From the NCBI RefSeq assembly GCF_003144095.1, contig NZ_NSKH01000018.1, positions 1,898,183-1,962,182 on the forward strand: a stretch of 64,000 bases of DNA, given 5' to 3'. The DNA comes from Streptomyces sp. ICBB 8177 (GTDB lineage: Bacteria > Actinomycetota > Actinomycetes > Streptomycetales > Streptomycetaceae). The position numbers and the translations under genes were made by a program. This document shows positions 55,810 through 63,611 of this stretch, piece after piece; the stretch's first letter is position 1, and the number at the start of each line of letters is the position of its first letter. Below the pieces are notes generated by a model, which worked only from the letters and a program-made list of their open reading frames with translations, had not been told where the DNA came from and did no database searches.

Positions 55810-56487
55810 ATGACCAGCCAGTACCCGTCCCCCTCGCCGAACCGGCGCGCCGGCGCCGACGGCTCCCCGTACGCGGACCGCGCCTTCCGCTCGCCCATGG
55901 GCGTCGTCGGGGGCGTGCTGCTGCTCGCGCTGGGGCTGTGGCTGGTGATCGACGCCATGCTGCACGGGACCGGACGCACGCCCTGGCTGGCGCTGGCCGT
56001 CCTGGTGCTGGGCGCGCCGCTGGTCTACGCCTTCACGCTGCGTCCGGTGGTCTACGCGGGCGAGGCCCGGATGCTGGTGCGCAACCCGTTCAGGACCATC
56101 ACGATCCCGTGGGCCGCCGTCGAGGCCGTGCGGTCCGGCTACACCAGTGAGGTGCTGGCCGGGGGCAGGACGTTCCAGCTGTGGTCGGTGCCGGTCTCGA
56201 TGCGGGCCCGCAAGCGCGCCAGCCGGCAGGCCATGCGGGCGGCGGCGGGCGGCGACACCGCAGCCGCCCCCTCCCGCGGCCCGGTGTTCGGCCGCGGCGG
56301 CACCGCGGCCGCGGACGGCCCGCCCCGCGCGCAGTCCGACCAGGTCGTCGACCAGCTCAACGAACTCGCCGAGCGCAACGCGCCCAAGGAGGGCGCCAAG
56401 GGCGAGGTGGCGGTGCGCTGGGCCTACGAGGTCATCGCACCCGCCGTCGTCGGCGCGATCGCGACCGTCGTCCTGGCCGCGAGCTGA
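55810..56487 (+). CDS. PH-domain (bPH6-like) membrane protein
   Basis: This 225-residue protein has two spans at about residues 32-75 (VVGGVLLLALGLWLVIDAML, WLALAVLVLGAPLVYAF). A short PH-like beta domain follows (ARMLVRNPFRTITIPWAAVE, then LWSVPVSMRARKRASRQAM), then an Ala/Gly-rich linker and a final hydrophobic helix (IAPAVVGAIATVVLAAS). It resembles actinobacterial PH-domain-containing membrane proteins of unknown function. The ATG at 55810 gives MTSQYPSPSP. The promoter could be the right arm of the inverted repeat at 55600-55701. Confidence 0.8.
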   Translation: MTSQYPSPSPNRRAGADGSPYADRAFRSPMGVVGGVLLLALGLWLVIDAMLHGTGRTPWLALAVLVLGAPLVYAFTLRPVVYAGEARMLVRNPFRTITIPWAAVEAVRSGYTSEVLAGGRTFQLWSVPVSMRARKRASRQAMRAAAGGDTAAAPSRGPVFGRGGTAAADGPPRAQSDQVVDQLNELAERNAPKEGAKGEVAVRWAYEVIAPAVVGAIATVVLAAS

Positions 56488-56524
56488 CCCCGGCCCGCCC
56501 CCGCCTCCCTCGAAGGACCCCCGC

Positions 56525-57361
56525 GTGCTCCCTGGCGACCCGGCAGCGAACCCGTCCCCGTCCGAGCTTCCCGAGCTGAGGGCCGACTGCGCCCGCTGCT
56601 TCGGGCTGTGCTGCGTCGCGCTGCCGTTCTCGCGGTCGGCGGACTTCGCGCTCGACAAGCCCGCGGGAACGCCGTGCCCCAACCTGGCGGACGACTTCCG
56701 GTGCCGAACGCACGACACCCTGCGGCGCGACGGCTTCACCGGGTGCACCGTCTTCGACTGCTTCGGGGCCGGGCAGAAGGTCTCGCAGGTGACGTTCGAG
56801 GGGCGCGACTGGCGTGGGGACGCCGGGCGGGTCCGGCGGATGTCCGAGGTCTTCCCGGTGATGCGGCACCTGCACGAACTGCTGCGGTACCTGGCCGAAG
56901 CGCTGGCCCTGCCCGCCGCCGCGCCCGTCCACGGGGAACTGGCGCAAGCCCGCGAGCGCGTCGAGGCGCTGACCCGGGGCACCCCGGAAGAACTCGTCGC
57001 GCTGGACGTGGCCGCGTTGCGCGCCGAGGTCAACGCCTCCTTGCTGCGCGCGAGCGACCTGGCCCGCGCGGGCGTCCCGGGGCGGAAGAAGGACAGGAGG
57101 GGCGCCGACCTGTTCGCGGCCCGCCTGAAGGGCGCGTCGCTGCGCGGAGCGAGCCTGCGCGGCGCCTGTCTCGTCGCGGCCGACCTGCGCGGAGCGGACC
57201 TGCGCGAAGCCGACCTCACCGGCGCCGACCTGCGCGACGCGCGCCTGCACGGCGCCGACCTCACCGGCGCCCTGTTCCTCACCCAGCCCCAACTGGCCGC
57301 CGCCCAGGGCGACATGACGACGAGGCTGCCGGAAACGGTGAGCAGGCCCACCCACTGGTGA
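56525..57361 (+). CDS. Pentapeptide-repeat protein with Cys-rich N-terminus
   Basis: This 278-residue protein starts with a cysteine-rich module (ADCARCFGLCCVALPFSRSA, then CPNLADDFRCRTHD and CTVFDCFGAG) that looks metal-binding. A helical middle follows, then about ten pentapeptide repeats of the A(D/N)LxG type from residue 195 to 255 (LFAARLKGASLRGASLRGA, DLREADLTGADLRDARL). The GTG at 56525 has GAAGGA about 7 nt upstream. Pentapeptide repeats make a right-handed beta-helix, often DNA-mimicking, but function here is unknown. Confidence 0.82.
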   Translation: MLPGDPAANPSPSELPELRADCARCFGLCCVALPFSRSADFALDKPAGTPCPNLADDFRCRTHDTLRRDGFTGCTVFDCFGAGQKVSQVTFEGRDWRGDAGRVRRMSEVFPVMRHLHELLRYLAEALALPAAAPVHGELAQARERVEALTRGTPEELVALDVAALRAEVNASLLRASDLARAGVPGRKKDRRGADLFAARLKGASLRGASLRGACLVAADLRGADLREADLTGADLRDARLHGADLTGALFLTQPQLAAAQGDMTTRLPETVSRPTHW

Positions 57362-57383
57362 GCCTGCCCGTACCGCTGTCCGA

Positions 57384-59054
57384 TCAGATCCCGGCCGCCG
57401 CCGCGAAGTCCTTCTTCAGGGCCTGAAGCGTCTCCCGGGCCGTGGCCCGCGCCGCGTCCAGCCGCTCCGCCCCGGCCACCGGGACGACGGTCTCCAGGTA
57501 GCACTTGAGCTTGGGCTCGGTGCCGCTGGGCCGGACGATGACCCGGGCCGAGGCCACCTCGCCGTCGCCGGAGAGGTGGTAGCGCAGACCGTCCGTCGGC
57601 GGCAGCCGGTCCGTGCCCTGAGCGAGGTCCTCCGCCGAGGCGACGTCGAGACCCGCCAGCCGGGACGGCGGCCGCTCACGCAGCCGCGCCATCGCGCCCG
57701 CGATCAGGCCGAGGTCGGCGACCCGCACGGACAGCTGGTCGGTGGCGTGCAGCCCGTGCTCCAGCGCGATCTCGTCCAGCAGGCAGGAGAGCGTGCGGCC
57801 CTCCGCCCTCAGGCCCGCCGCGAGTTCGGCCACGGCCAGCGCCGCCGTCACGCCGTCCTTGTCCCGTACGCCCTCGGGGTCGACGCAGTAGCCCAGCGCC
57901 TCCTCGTAGCCGTAGCGCAGCCCCGGCACCCGGGCGATCCACTTGAAACCGGTCAGCGTGTCCTCGTACGGCAGTCCGGCCGCCGCGGCGATCCGCGACA
58001 GCAGGGAGGACGAGACGATGGAGGCCGCAAGCGTGCCCTTCGCGCCGGAACGCACCAGGTGCGTCGCGAGCAGCGCGCCGACCTCGTCGCCGCGCAGCAT
58101 CCGCCAGCCGCCCTCCGCCGAGGCGTCGGGCACGGCCACGGCGCAGCGGTCGGCGTCCGGGTCGTTGGCGATCACGATGTCCGGTGAGACGCGGCGGGCG
58201 TGCGCGAACGCGAGGTCCATCGCGCCCGGCTCCTCCGGGTTGGGGAACGCCACCGTCGGGAAGTCCGGGTCGGGATCGGCCTGCTCGGGCACGACCGAAG
58301 GGGTGCCGAAGCCCGCGCGTTCGAACGCGGCGACCAGCACGTCACGGCCGACCCCGTGCATCGGCGTGTAGACCACCGACACCTCGCGCGGTCCGTCCTC
58401 CGTCACCACGGACCCGGTACGCGCCAGGTAGGCGTCGGTGATCTCCTCGCCCAGCACCTGCCAGCCGCCGTCCGCCAGGGGCACGTCCGCGAGCGCCTCG
58501 ACGGCGGCGATCTCGGCGGCGATCTGCCCGTCGGCGGGCGGCACGATCTGCGAGCCGTCACCCAGGTAGACCTTGTAGCCGTTGTCGCGCGGCGGGTTGT
58601 GGCTGGCGGTCACCATGACGCCCGCGACCGCTCCCAGGTGGCGGATGGCGAAGGCCAGCACCGGCGTGGGCAGCGGCGACGGCAGGACCGCGGCGCGCAG
58701 GTCCGCCCCTGTCATCACGGCCGCGGTGTCTCGGGCGAAGTCGTACGACTTGTGGCGCGCGTCGTAGCCGACGACGACCAGCCCGTCGCCCTGCCCGCGG
58801 CCCCTGAGGTACGCGGCGAGACCGGCCGCCGCGCGGATGACGACGGCGCGGTTCATCCGCATCGGGCCCGCGCCCAGCTCTCCGCGCAGACCGGCGGTGC
58901 CGAACTGCAGCGTCCCGGCGAAGCGGTCGGCCAGCTCGTCCGCGGCCGCCTCGGTGCCCGCCTCCAGCAGTTCGGCCAGCTCGGCCCGGGTCTGGGGGTC
59001 GGGGTCCTCGGCCAGCCAGGCGCGTGCCTGCGACAACGTGTCGTCGTTGACCAT
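57384..59054 (-). CDS. Phosphohexomutase/phosphopentomutase family enzyme (annotated phosphomannomutase)
   Basis: This 556-residue alpha-D-phosphohexomutase has the phosphoserine loop VMVTASHNPPRDNGYK (Ser at about residue 145), the metal loop IANDPDADRCAVAV, the sugar-binding YGYEEALGYCVDPEG and the phosphate-binding VIVRPSGTEPKLK. The length of ~550 residues and the GTAGLRGELGAGPMRMN start place it with the PGM2-like group, which includes phosphopentomutases. It starts 33 nt after pnp ends, so conversion of (deoxy)ribose-1-phosphate to the 5-phosphate is a reasonable role; that is inferred from context. Confidence 0.85.
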   Translation of the reverse strand: MVNDDTLSQARAWLAEDPDPQTRAELAELLEAGTEAAADELADRFAGTLQFGTAGLRGELGAGPMRMNRAVVIRAAAGLAAYLRGRGQGDGLVVVGYDARHKSYDFARDTAAVMTGADLRAAVLPSPLPTPVLAFAIRHLGAVAGVMVTASHNPPRDNGYKVYLGDGSQIVPPADGQIAAEIAAVEALADVPLADGGWQVLGEEITDAYLARTGSVVTEDGPREVSVVYTPMHGVGRDVLVAAFERAGFGTPSVVPEQADPDPDFPTVAFPNPEEPGAMDLAFAHARRVSPDIVIANDPDADRCAVAVPDASAEGGWRMLRGDEVGALLATHLVRSGAKGTLAASIVSSSLLSRIAAAAGLPYEDTLTGFKWIARVPGLRYGYEEALGYCVDPEGVRDKDGVTAALAVAELAAGLRAEGRTLSCLLDEIALEHGLHATDQLSVRVADLGLIAGAMARLRERPPSRLAGLDVASAEDLAQGTDRLPPTDGLRYHLSGDGEVASARVIVRPSGTEPKLKCYLETVVPVAGAERLDAARATARETLQALKKDFAAAAGI

Positions 59055-59086
59055 CTACGGCTCCTAGTCGCGTCGGTGCGAGTGCG

Positions 59087-59902
59087 TCACATACGGCCGA
59101 GGACCTGGGCCAGCAGGCTGCCCATCCGGGTCGCCGACTCGCGTCCGGCCTCCAGGACCTCTTCGTGGTTGAGCGGCTCGCCCGTCATGCCGGCGGCGAG
59201 GTTGGTCACCAGGGAGATACCCAGCACCTCGGCGCCCGCCTCACGCGCGGCGATCGCCTCCAGCGTGGTGGACATGCCGACCAGGTCACCGCCGATCGCG
59301 CGGACCATGCCGATCTCGGCCGGGGTCTCGTAGTGCGGGCCGGGCAGCTGGACGTAGACGCCCTCGGTCAGCGTCGGGTCGACCTCCTGGCACAGCGCGC
59401 GCAGCCGCGGCGAGTACAGGTCGGTCAGGTCGACGAAGTTGGCGCCCTGGATCGGCGAGGTCGCCGTCATGTTGATGTGGTCGCTGATCAGGACCGCCTC
59501 GCCGGGACGGAAGGTGGGACGCAGCCCGCCGCACCCGTTGGTCAGCACGATGGTCTTGCATCCGGCGGCGACGGCGGTACGGACACCGTGCACCACGGTG
59601 GCGACGCCCTTGCCCTCGTACAGGTGGTTGCGGCCCAGGAAGACCAGGGCGCGCTTCTCGCCGATCCGCACGGAGCGGATCTTGCCCGCGTGCCCCTCGA
59701 CGGCGGGCGGCGGGAAGCCGGGCAGCTCGGTGACGGCGATCTCGTGCTCGGGCTCACCCAGCGCGTCGGCGGCCGGGACCCAGCCCGACCCCATGACCAG
59801 CGCGACGTCGTGGCTCTCCGCACCGGTCAGCTCGCGCAGGCGTGCGGCGGCGGTCTCGGCGGCGGCGTAGGGGCTCTCGGATGCGGATGCGGTTGCGTTC
59901 AC
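59087..59902 (-). CDS. Purine nucleoside phosphorylase
   Basis: This 271-residue trimeric-type (class II) enzyme phosphorolyses inosine and guanosine nucleosides. Motifs are [16 protein letters not shown], the [12 protein letters not shown] loop, [44 protein letters not shown] and [12 protein letters not shown]. The GTG at 59902 lies at the predicted transcription start (-10 TACCCT at 59915-59910), so it is probably leaderless. The operator CTACGCGCGTAG is upstream, and the phosphosugar mutase gene follows. Confidence 0.94.
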   Translation of the reverse strand: MNATASASESPYAAAETAAARLRELTGAESHDVALVMGSGWVPAADALGEPEHEIAVTELPGFPPPAVEGHAGKIRSVRIGEKRALVFLGRNHLYEGKGVATVVHGVRTAVAAGCKTIVLTNGCGGLRPTFRPGEAVLISDHINMTATSPIQGANFVDLTDLYSPRLRALCQEVDPTLTEGVYVQLPGPHYETPAEIGMVRAIGGDLVGMSTTLEAIAAREAGAEVLGISLVTNLAAGMTGEPLNHEEVLEAGRESATRMGSLLAQVLGRM

Positions 59903-59909
59903 GCGGATG

Positions 59910-59939
59910 AGGGTAACCGAGGTTTGCCTACGCGCGTAG
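59910..59939 (-). promoter_or_regulatory. pnp promoter with nucleoside operator
   Basis: On the minus strand the -10 TACCCT (59915-59910) ends 7-8 nt before the GTG. The perfect palindrome CTACGCGCGTAG at 59928-59939 covers the expected -35 position. Confidence 0.65.
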
Positions 59940-60102
59940 ACGTCTCCTGGACAGGAGCGCGAGAATTGTCCGATCGAACAGTTGACAGCGATCGTTATGC
60001 GCGGATCACACAGATTTGTGCCCACGTGCGTCGTCGGTCAGGAACAGTCGGCCGGTTTCCGGCGGAGTCCAAGGACGACCGGGATGGTGGAGGACGGCGT
60101 GA

Positions 60103-60243
60103 GGGGGCGGGGTGGGGCAGTTCCTCCGTGGACGCTGCCGCATATTCGTGAGTCCTCTGACGTCCCCGTGAAGCAGCGCCGTACGTCCAGGGCGGGGGCT
60201 CGTGAGCATGCGGTCCACGGAGGGACTGCCCCACCCCGCCCCC
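60103..60243. repeat. 141-bp long inverted repeat (MITE-like)
   Basis: Arms 60103-60133 and 60213-60243 are 31 bp long with one mismatch (GGGGGCGGGGTGGGGCAGT and CCTCCGTGGAC in each); an inner CGCAT/ATGCG continues the pairing after a 5-nt bulge. The enclosed ~65 nt show no ORF. The form is that of a small transposable or regulatory inverted-repeat element. Confidence 0.65.
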
Positions 60244-60274
60244 GACCCCCGCGCCACCCGCGGAGGAACGACGA

Positions 60275-60712
60275 TCAGCAGGGCCGCTTCCGCAGCTCCA
60301 TCACGTAGTCGTGCGGCGCCCCCGCCGACTCCGCCGCGTCCGCGATCTCCCCGAGATACCGCGCCGAAGGCAACCCGCCCTCGTAGTCGTTGAGCACGTA
60401 GACCCACGCCGTCAGATCCCCGTCCAGCGTGTGCACCCGCACCGTCGTGCGCCGGTAGATCCCCAGCGGCACGCCCTCCCACCGGTCCATCGACTCCTCG
60501 TCCACCGGCGCGATGTCGTACAGCCCCACGAACACCTGGTGCAGGGGATCCTCGACGAGCGTGGCGATCGCCCCCTCCCACCCCATCTGCTCGCCGCCGA
60601 ACGTCAGCCGCCACCCGTTCAGCCAGCCCGTCCCGCGCAGCGGGGAGTGCGGTGCGCGGCGGGTCATCAGCCTGGCGTCGAGGTTGCCGGCGTAAGCGGC
60701 GTAGAGCGACAT
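60275..60712 (-). CDS. Gamma-glutamylcyclotransferase-like protein
   Basis: This 145-residue protein has the start YAAYAGNLDARLMTRRAPHSP, in which YAxYxGNL is the substrate-loop motif of the gamma-glutamylcyclotransferase/AIG2 fold, and a middle HQVFVGLYDIAPVDEESMDRWEG-type strand-helix segment (read as VGLYDIAPVDEESMDRWEG). The acidic residues of that stretch provide the catalytic Glu. The ATG at 60712 is the only suitable start; a longer frame upstream is Ala/Pro-rich noise. It stands alone, divergent from lpdA. Substrate is not known. Confidence 0.8.
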   Translation of the reverse strand: MSLYAAYAGNLDARLMTRRAPHSPLRGTGWLNGWRLTFGGEQMGWEGAIATLVEDPLHQVFVGLYDIAPVDEESMDRWEGVPLGIYRRTTVRVHTLDGDLTAWVYVLNDYEGGLPSARYLGEIADAAESAGAPHDYVMELRKRPC

Positions 60713-60959
60713 GAGCGACAGCGTACGGGAGCGGCCTGAACGCGGGCCGGGCCCGACGGAGTGGGCAGGGCGGGCCCCGCTGACCGAACGGCGCGGGCCG
60801 GCAGCACGGGGCGGCACCGGCGGCGCGGACCGAACGGCATGGGGCGGCATCGGCGGCGCGGACCGGACGGCACGGGCCGGCAGGCGGCGGCACGGGCTCG
60901 CGCCGGCGTAGCCGCCCCCACCGAGCCCCCGGTTAGACGCTCTCGTCGCGTGCGGGACA

Positions 60960-62405
60960 ATGGAGGACGTGACTCGGATCGTGATCATCGGTGGCGGACC
61001 CGGCGGATACGAGGCGGCGCTGGTCGCCGCCCAGCTCGGCGCGGAGGTGACCGTCGTCGACTGCGACGGGCTCGGCGGCGCGTCGGTGCTGACCGACTGC
61101 GTGCCGTCGAAGACCCTGATCGCGACGGCCGAGGTCATGACGACCTTCGACTCCTCGTACGAGGAGCTCGGCATCGTCGTCGCCGACGACACCCCGCCCC
61201 GCGCGCAGTCCGCCCGGGTGCACGGCGTGGACCTGGGCAAGGTCAACCGCCGCGTCAAGCGCCTCGCGCTGGCCCAGTCGCACGACATCACCGCCTCCGT
61301 CACCCGCGCCGGCGGCCGGGTGATGCGCGGCCGGGGCCGCCTGGAGCCGACGCAGGAGCTGGACGGCACCCGCACCGTCACGGTGACCGCCGCGGACGGC
61401 ACGGCCGAGACGCTCAGCGCCGACGCGGTCCTGATCGCCACCGGCGCCCACCCCCGGGAGATCCCGGACGCGCAGCCGGACGGCGAGCGCATTCTGAACT
61501 GGACGCAGGTCTACGACCTGGAGGAGCTGCCGGAAGAGCTGATCGTGGTCGGCTCCGGTGTGACCGGTGCCGAGTTCGCGGGCGCCTACCAGGCGCTGGG
61601 CAGCCGGGTCACCCTGGTCTCCTCCCGCGACCGGGTGCTGCCGGGCGAGGACCCGGACGCGGCCGCCGTGCTGGAGGACGTCTTCCGCCGCCGCGGCATG
61701 AACGTGATGGCCCGCTCCCGCGCGGCAGCCGCCAAGCGCGTGGGGGACCGGGTCGAGGTGACGCTCGCCGACGGCCGCGTGATCTCCGGGACGCACTGCC
61801 TGATGGCGGTCGGCTCGATCCCCAACACCGCCGGGATCGGCCTGGAGGAGGCGGGGGTGCGGCTGAAGGAGTCCGGTCACGTGTGGACCGACAAGGTCTC
61901 GCGCACGACCGCCCCCGGCGTCTACGCGGCGGGCGACTGCACCGGCGTGCTCGCGCTCGCGTCGGTGGCCGCGATGCAGGGCCGGATCGCGATGTACCAC
62001 TTCCTGGGCGAGACGGTCGCGCCGCTGAACCTCAAGACGGTCTCCGCGAACGTCTTCACCGACCCGGAGATCGCCACCGTCGGCTACAGCCAGGCCGACG
62101 TGGACAACGGCGTGATCGACGCCCGGGTGATCAAGCTGCCGCTGCTGCGCAACCCGCGCGCCAAGATGCAGGGCATCAGGGACGGCTTCGTGAAGCTGAT
62201 CTGCCGTCCCGGCACCGGGATCATCGTCGGTGGCGTGGTGGTCTCGCCGCGCGCCAGCGAACTGATCCACCCGATCTCGATCGCCGTCGACAACAACCTG
62301 ACCGTCGAGCAGATCGCGAACACCTTCACCGTCTACCCGTCGCTTTCTGGTTCGGTCGCCGAGGTGGCGCGGCAGTTGCACAGCCGCAGGACCGCGCAGA
62401 ACTGA
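60960..62405 (+). CDS. lpdA: NAD(P)H-quinone dehydrogenase of the LpdA type
   Basis: This 481-residue flavoprotein has the dihydrolipoamide-dehydrogenase fold: FAD motif IVIIGGGPGGYEAALVAAQL, NAD motif LIVVGSGVTGAEFAGAYQAL, and GVYAAGDCTGVLALASVAAM. At the redox site it reads GLGGASVLTDCVPSK: the first cysteine of the usual CxxxxC disulfide is replaced by serine, as in mycobacterial LpdA, a quinone reductase. It is therefore not a dihydrolipoamide dehydrogenase. The C-terminal HPISIAVDNNLTVEQIANTF lies in the dimer interface. ATG 60960 or GTG 60969 may start it. Confidence 0.9.
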   Translation: MEDVTRIVIIGGGPGGYEAALVAAQLGAEVTVVDCDGLGGASVLTDCVPSKTLIATAEVMTTFDSSYEELGIVVADDTPPRAQSARVHGVDLGKVNRRVKRLALAQSHDITASVTRAGGRVMRGRGRLEPTQELDGTRTVTVTAADGTAETLSADAVLIATGAHPREIPDAQPDGERILNWTQVYDLEELPEELIVVGSGVTGAEFAGAYQALGSRVTLVSSRDRVLPGEDPDAAAVLEDVFRRRGMNVMARSRAAAAKRVGDRVEVTLADGRVISGTHCLMAVGSIPNTAGIGLEEAGVRLKESGHVWTDKVSRTTAPGVYAAGDCTGVLALASVAAMQGRIAMYHFLGETVAPLNLKTVSANVFTDPEIATVGYSQADVDNGVIDARVIKLPLLRNPRAKMQGIRDGFVKLICRPGTGIIVGGVVVSPRASELIHPISIAVDNNLTVEQIANTFTVYPSLSGSVAEVARQLHSRRTAQN

Positions 62406-62431
62406 CGCCCCGCCACGGGGGCGCCGCCATG

Positions 62432-62460
62432 GGGGAACCGGCCGGAACGGCTGGTTCCCC
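62432..62460. terminator. Terminator after lpdA
   Basis: GGGGAACC-G-GCCG (62432-62444) pairs with CGGC-T-GGTTCCCC (62448-62460) around GAA, with one G-T pair. Confidence 0.75.
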
Positions 62461-62525
62461 ACGCGCCTTATAGCACCGGCGCGGCCCGCGCGTGAACAAC
62501 TTCTGTTAATTGGTGCAAACTACTG

Positions 62526-62559
62526 AAAGCAGACGCTCGTTGGCGTTACCGTCTGTTTT
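62526..62559. promoter_or_regulatory. Dyad AAAGCAGACG-N14-CGTCTGTTTT over the DeoR-family gene start
   Basis: Ten-bp arms (62526-62535, 62550-62559) with one mismatch flank a -10-like TACCGT (62547-62552) that ends 7-8 nt before the GTG at 62560. The gene is probably leaderless and the dyad a likely autoregulatory site. Confidence 0.55.
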
Positions 62560-63522
62560 GTGTTCGCAGCAGAACGTCGTCAGTTGATCCTCGAAATGGT
62601 GCGGGCGAACGGAGCGGTGTCGCTCCGGGAGCTCGCCCGCGTCGTCCAGACCTCCGAAGTGACCGTACGGCGTGATGTGCGGGCTCTGGAGGCCGAAGGA
62701 CTGCTCGACCGCCGGCACGGTGGCGCGGTGCTGCCGGGTGGTCTCACCCGGGAGTCCGGCTTCCCCCAGAAGTCCCACCTGGCCACCGCGGAGAAGACCG
62801 CGATCGCCGACCTCGCGGCCGGACTGGTCGAGGAGGGCGAGGCGATCGTGGTGGGCGCCGGGACCACCACCCAGGAACTGGCCCGCAGGCTCGCCCGCGT
62901 CCCCGGCCTGACCGTCGTCACCAACTCGCTGCTGGTCGCCCAGGCGCTCGCGCACGCCAACCGGGTCGAGGTGGTGATGACCGGCGGCACCCTGCGCGGC
63001 TCCAACTACGCGCTGGTCGGCAGCGGCGCCGAGCAGTCGTTGCAGGGGCTGCGGGTGTCGCGGGCGTTCCTGTCGGGCAGCGGGCTGACCGCCGAGCGGG
63101 GCCTGTCCACCTCCAACATGCTCTCCGCCAGCGTCGACCGCGCCCTGGTGCAGGCCGCGGCGGAGGTCGTGGTCCTCGCCGACCACGGGAAGCTGGGCAC
63201 CGACACGATGTTCCAGACCGTGCCGTCCGACGTGATCACGCACCTGGTCACCGACGAGCCGCCCCCCGGCGAGGACCGGGCGGCGACGGAGATGCAGGCG
63301 CTCGCCGACTGCGGGGTGCGGATCACCGTCGCGCAGGTGTCGCCCTCGGACGGGGGCGAGAGCGCGTCAGGCGGCCGGCAGCCGCGCAGAGACGTTCCGG
63401 TACCGGGCCCGCGCCGCCACGCCCGCCCCGGCGGCGCGGCACCGTCCGGCGGCGGCCCGCTGCGCACGACCCCGTTGCCGCAGGACGGCCGAGTCGCCGA
63501 CCTGGCCCCGCGCAGGCGTTAG
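62560..63522 (+). CDS. DeoR-family transcriptional regulator
   Basis: This 320-residue regulator has a DeoR winged helix at residues 1-60 (ERRQLILEMVRANGAVSLRE, VQTSEVTVRRDVRALEAEGL) and the DeoR C-terminal sensor domain, with GEAIVVGAGTTTQELARRL, LTVVTNSLLVAQALA and VVVLADHGKLGTDTMFQTV. Its effectors are usually phosphorylated sugars. About 60 C-terminal residues are a basic Pro/Gly/Arg-rich tail beyond the family. The GTG at 62560 lacks a ribosome site and fits a leaderless transcript. It could control the nucleoside genes, but the CTACGCGCGTAG palindrome is absent from its own promoter. Confidence 0.9.
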   Translation: MFAAERRQLILEMVRANGAVSLRELARVVQTSEVTVRRDVRALEAEGLLDRRHGGAVLPGGLTRESGFPQKSHLATAEKTAIADLAAGLVEEGEAIVVGAGTTTQELARRLARVPGLTVVTNSLLVAQALAHANRVEVVMTGGTLRGSNYALVGSGAEQSLQGLRVSRAFLSGSGLTAERGLSTSNMLSASVDRALVQAAAEVVVLADHGKLGTDTMFQTVPSDVITHLVTDEPPPGEDRAATEMQALADCGVRITVAQVSPSDGGESASGGRQPRRDVPVPGPRRHARPGGAAPSGGGPLRTTPLPQDGRVADLAPRRR

Positions 63523-63544
63523 CCGTACGGGCCACGTGCCGCGC

Positions 63545-63595
63545 ACGCGAAGGGCCCCGGCCGCCTCACAGGCAGGCGGCCGGGGCCCTTCGCGT
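63545..63595. terminator. Very strong convergent terminator
   Basis: A perfect 22-bp stem (63545-63566 with 63574-63595) surrounds a 7-nt loop, between the DeoR-family gene and the carboxylase gene. Confidence 0.88.
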
Positions 63596-63611
63596 CACGT
63601 GCCGGACCAGG

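Larger units (their letters stand above)
59903..60274. other. Intergenic region upstream of pnp
   Basis: No gene is seen in this 372-bp stretch. Its left end holds the pnp promoter. An AT-richer patch near 59960-60020 contains CGATCG-like sites. The right part is the long inverted repeat at 60103-60243. Confidence 0.5.

Noticed and set aside
59982-60308. Plus-strand ORF of 108 codons upstream of the cyclotransferase-like gene
   Set aside because: It runs through both arms of the inverted repeat, lacks a ribosome site and has no recognisable composition.
60960-62405. Dihydrolipoamide dehydrogenase
   Set aside because: The first redox cysteine is serine in GGASVLTDC, and the protein follows the mycobacterial LpdA quinone reductase more closely.
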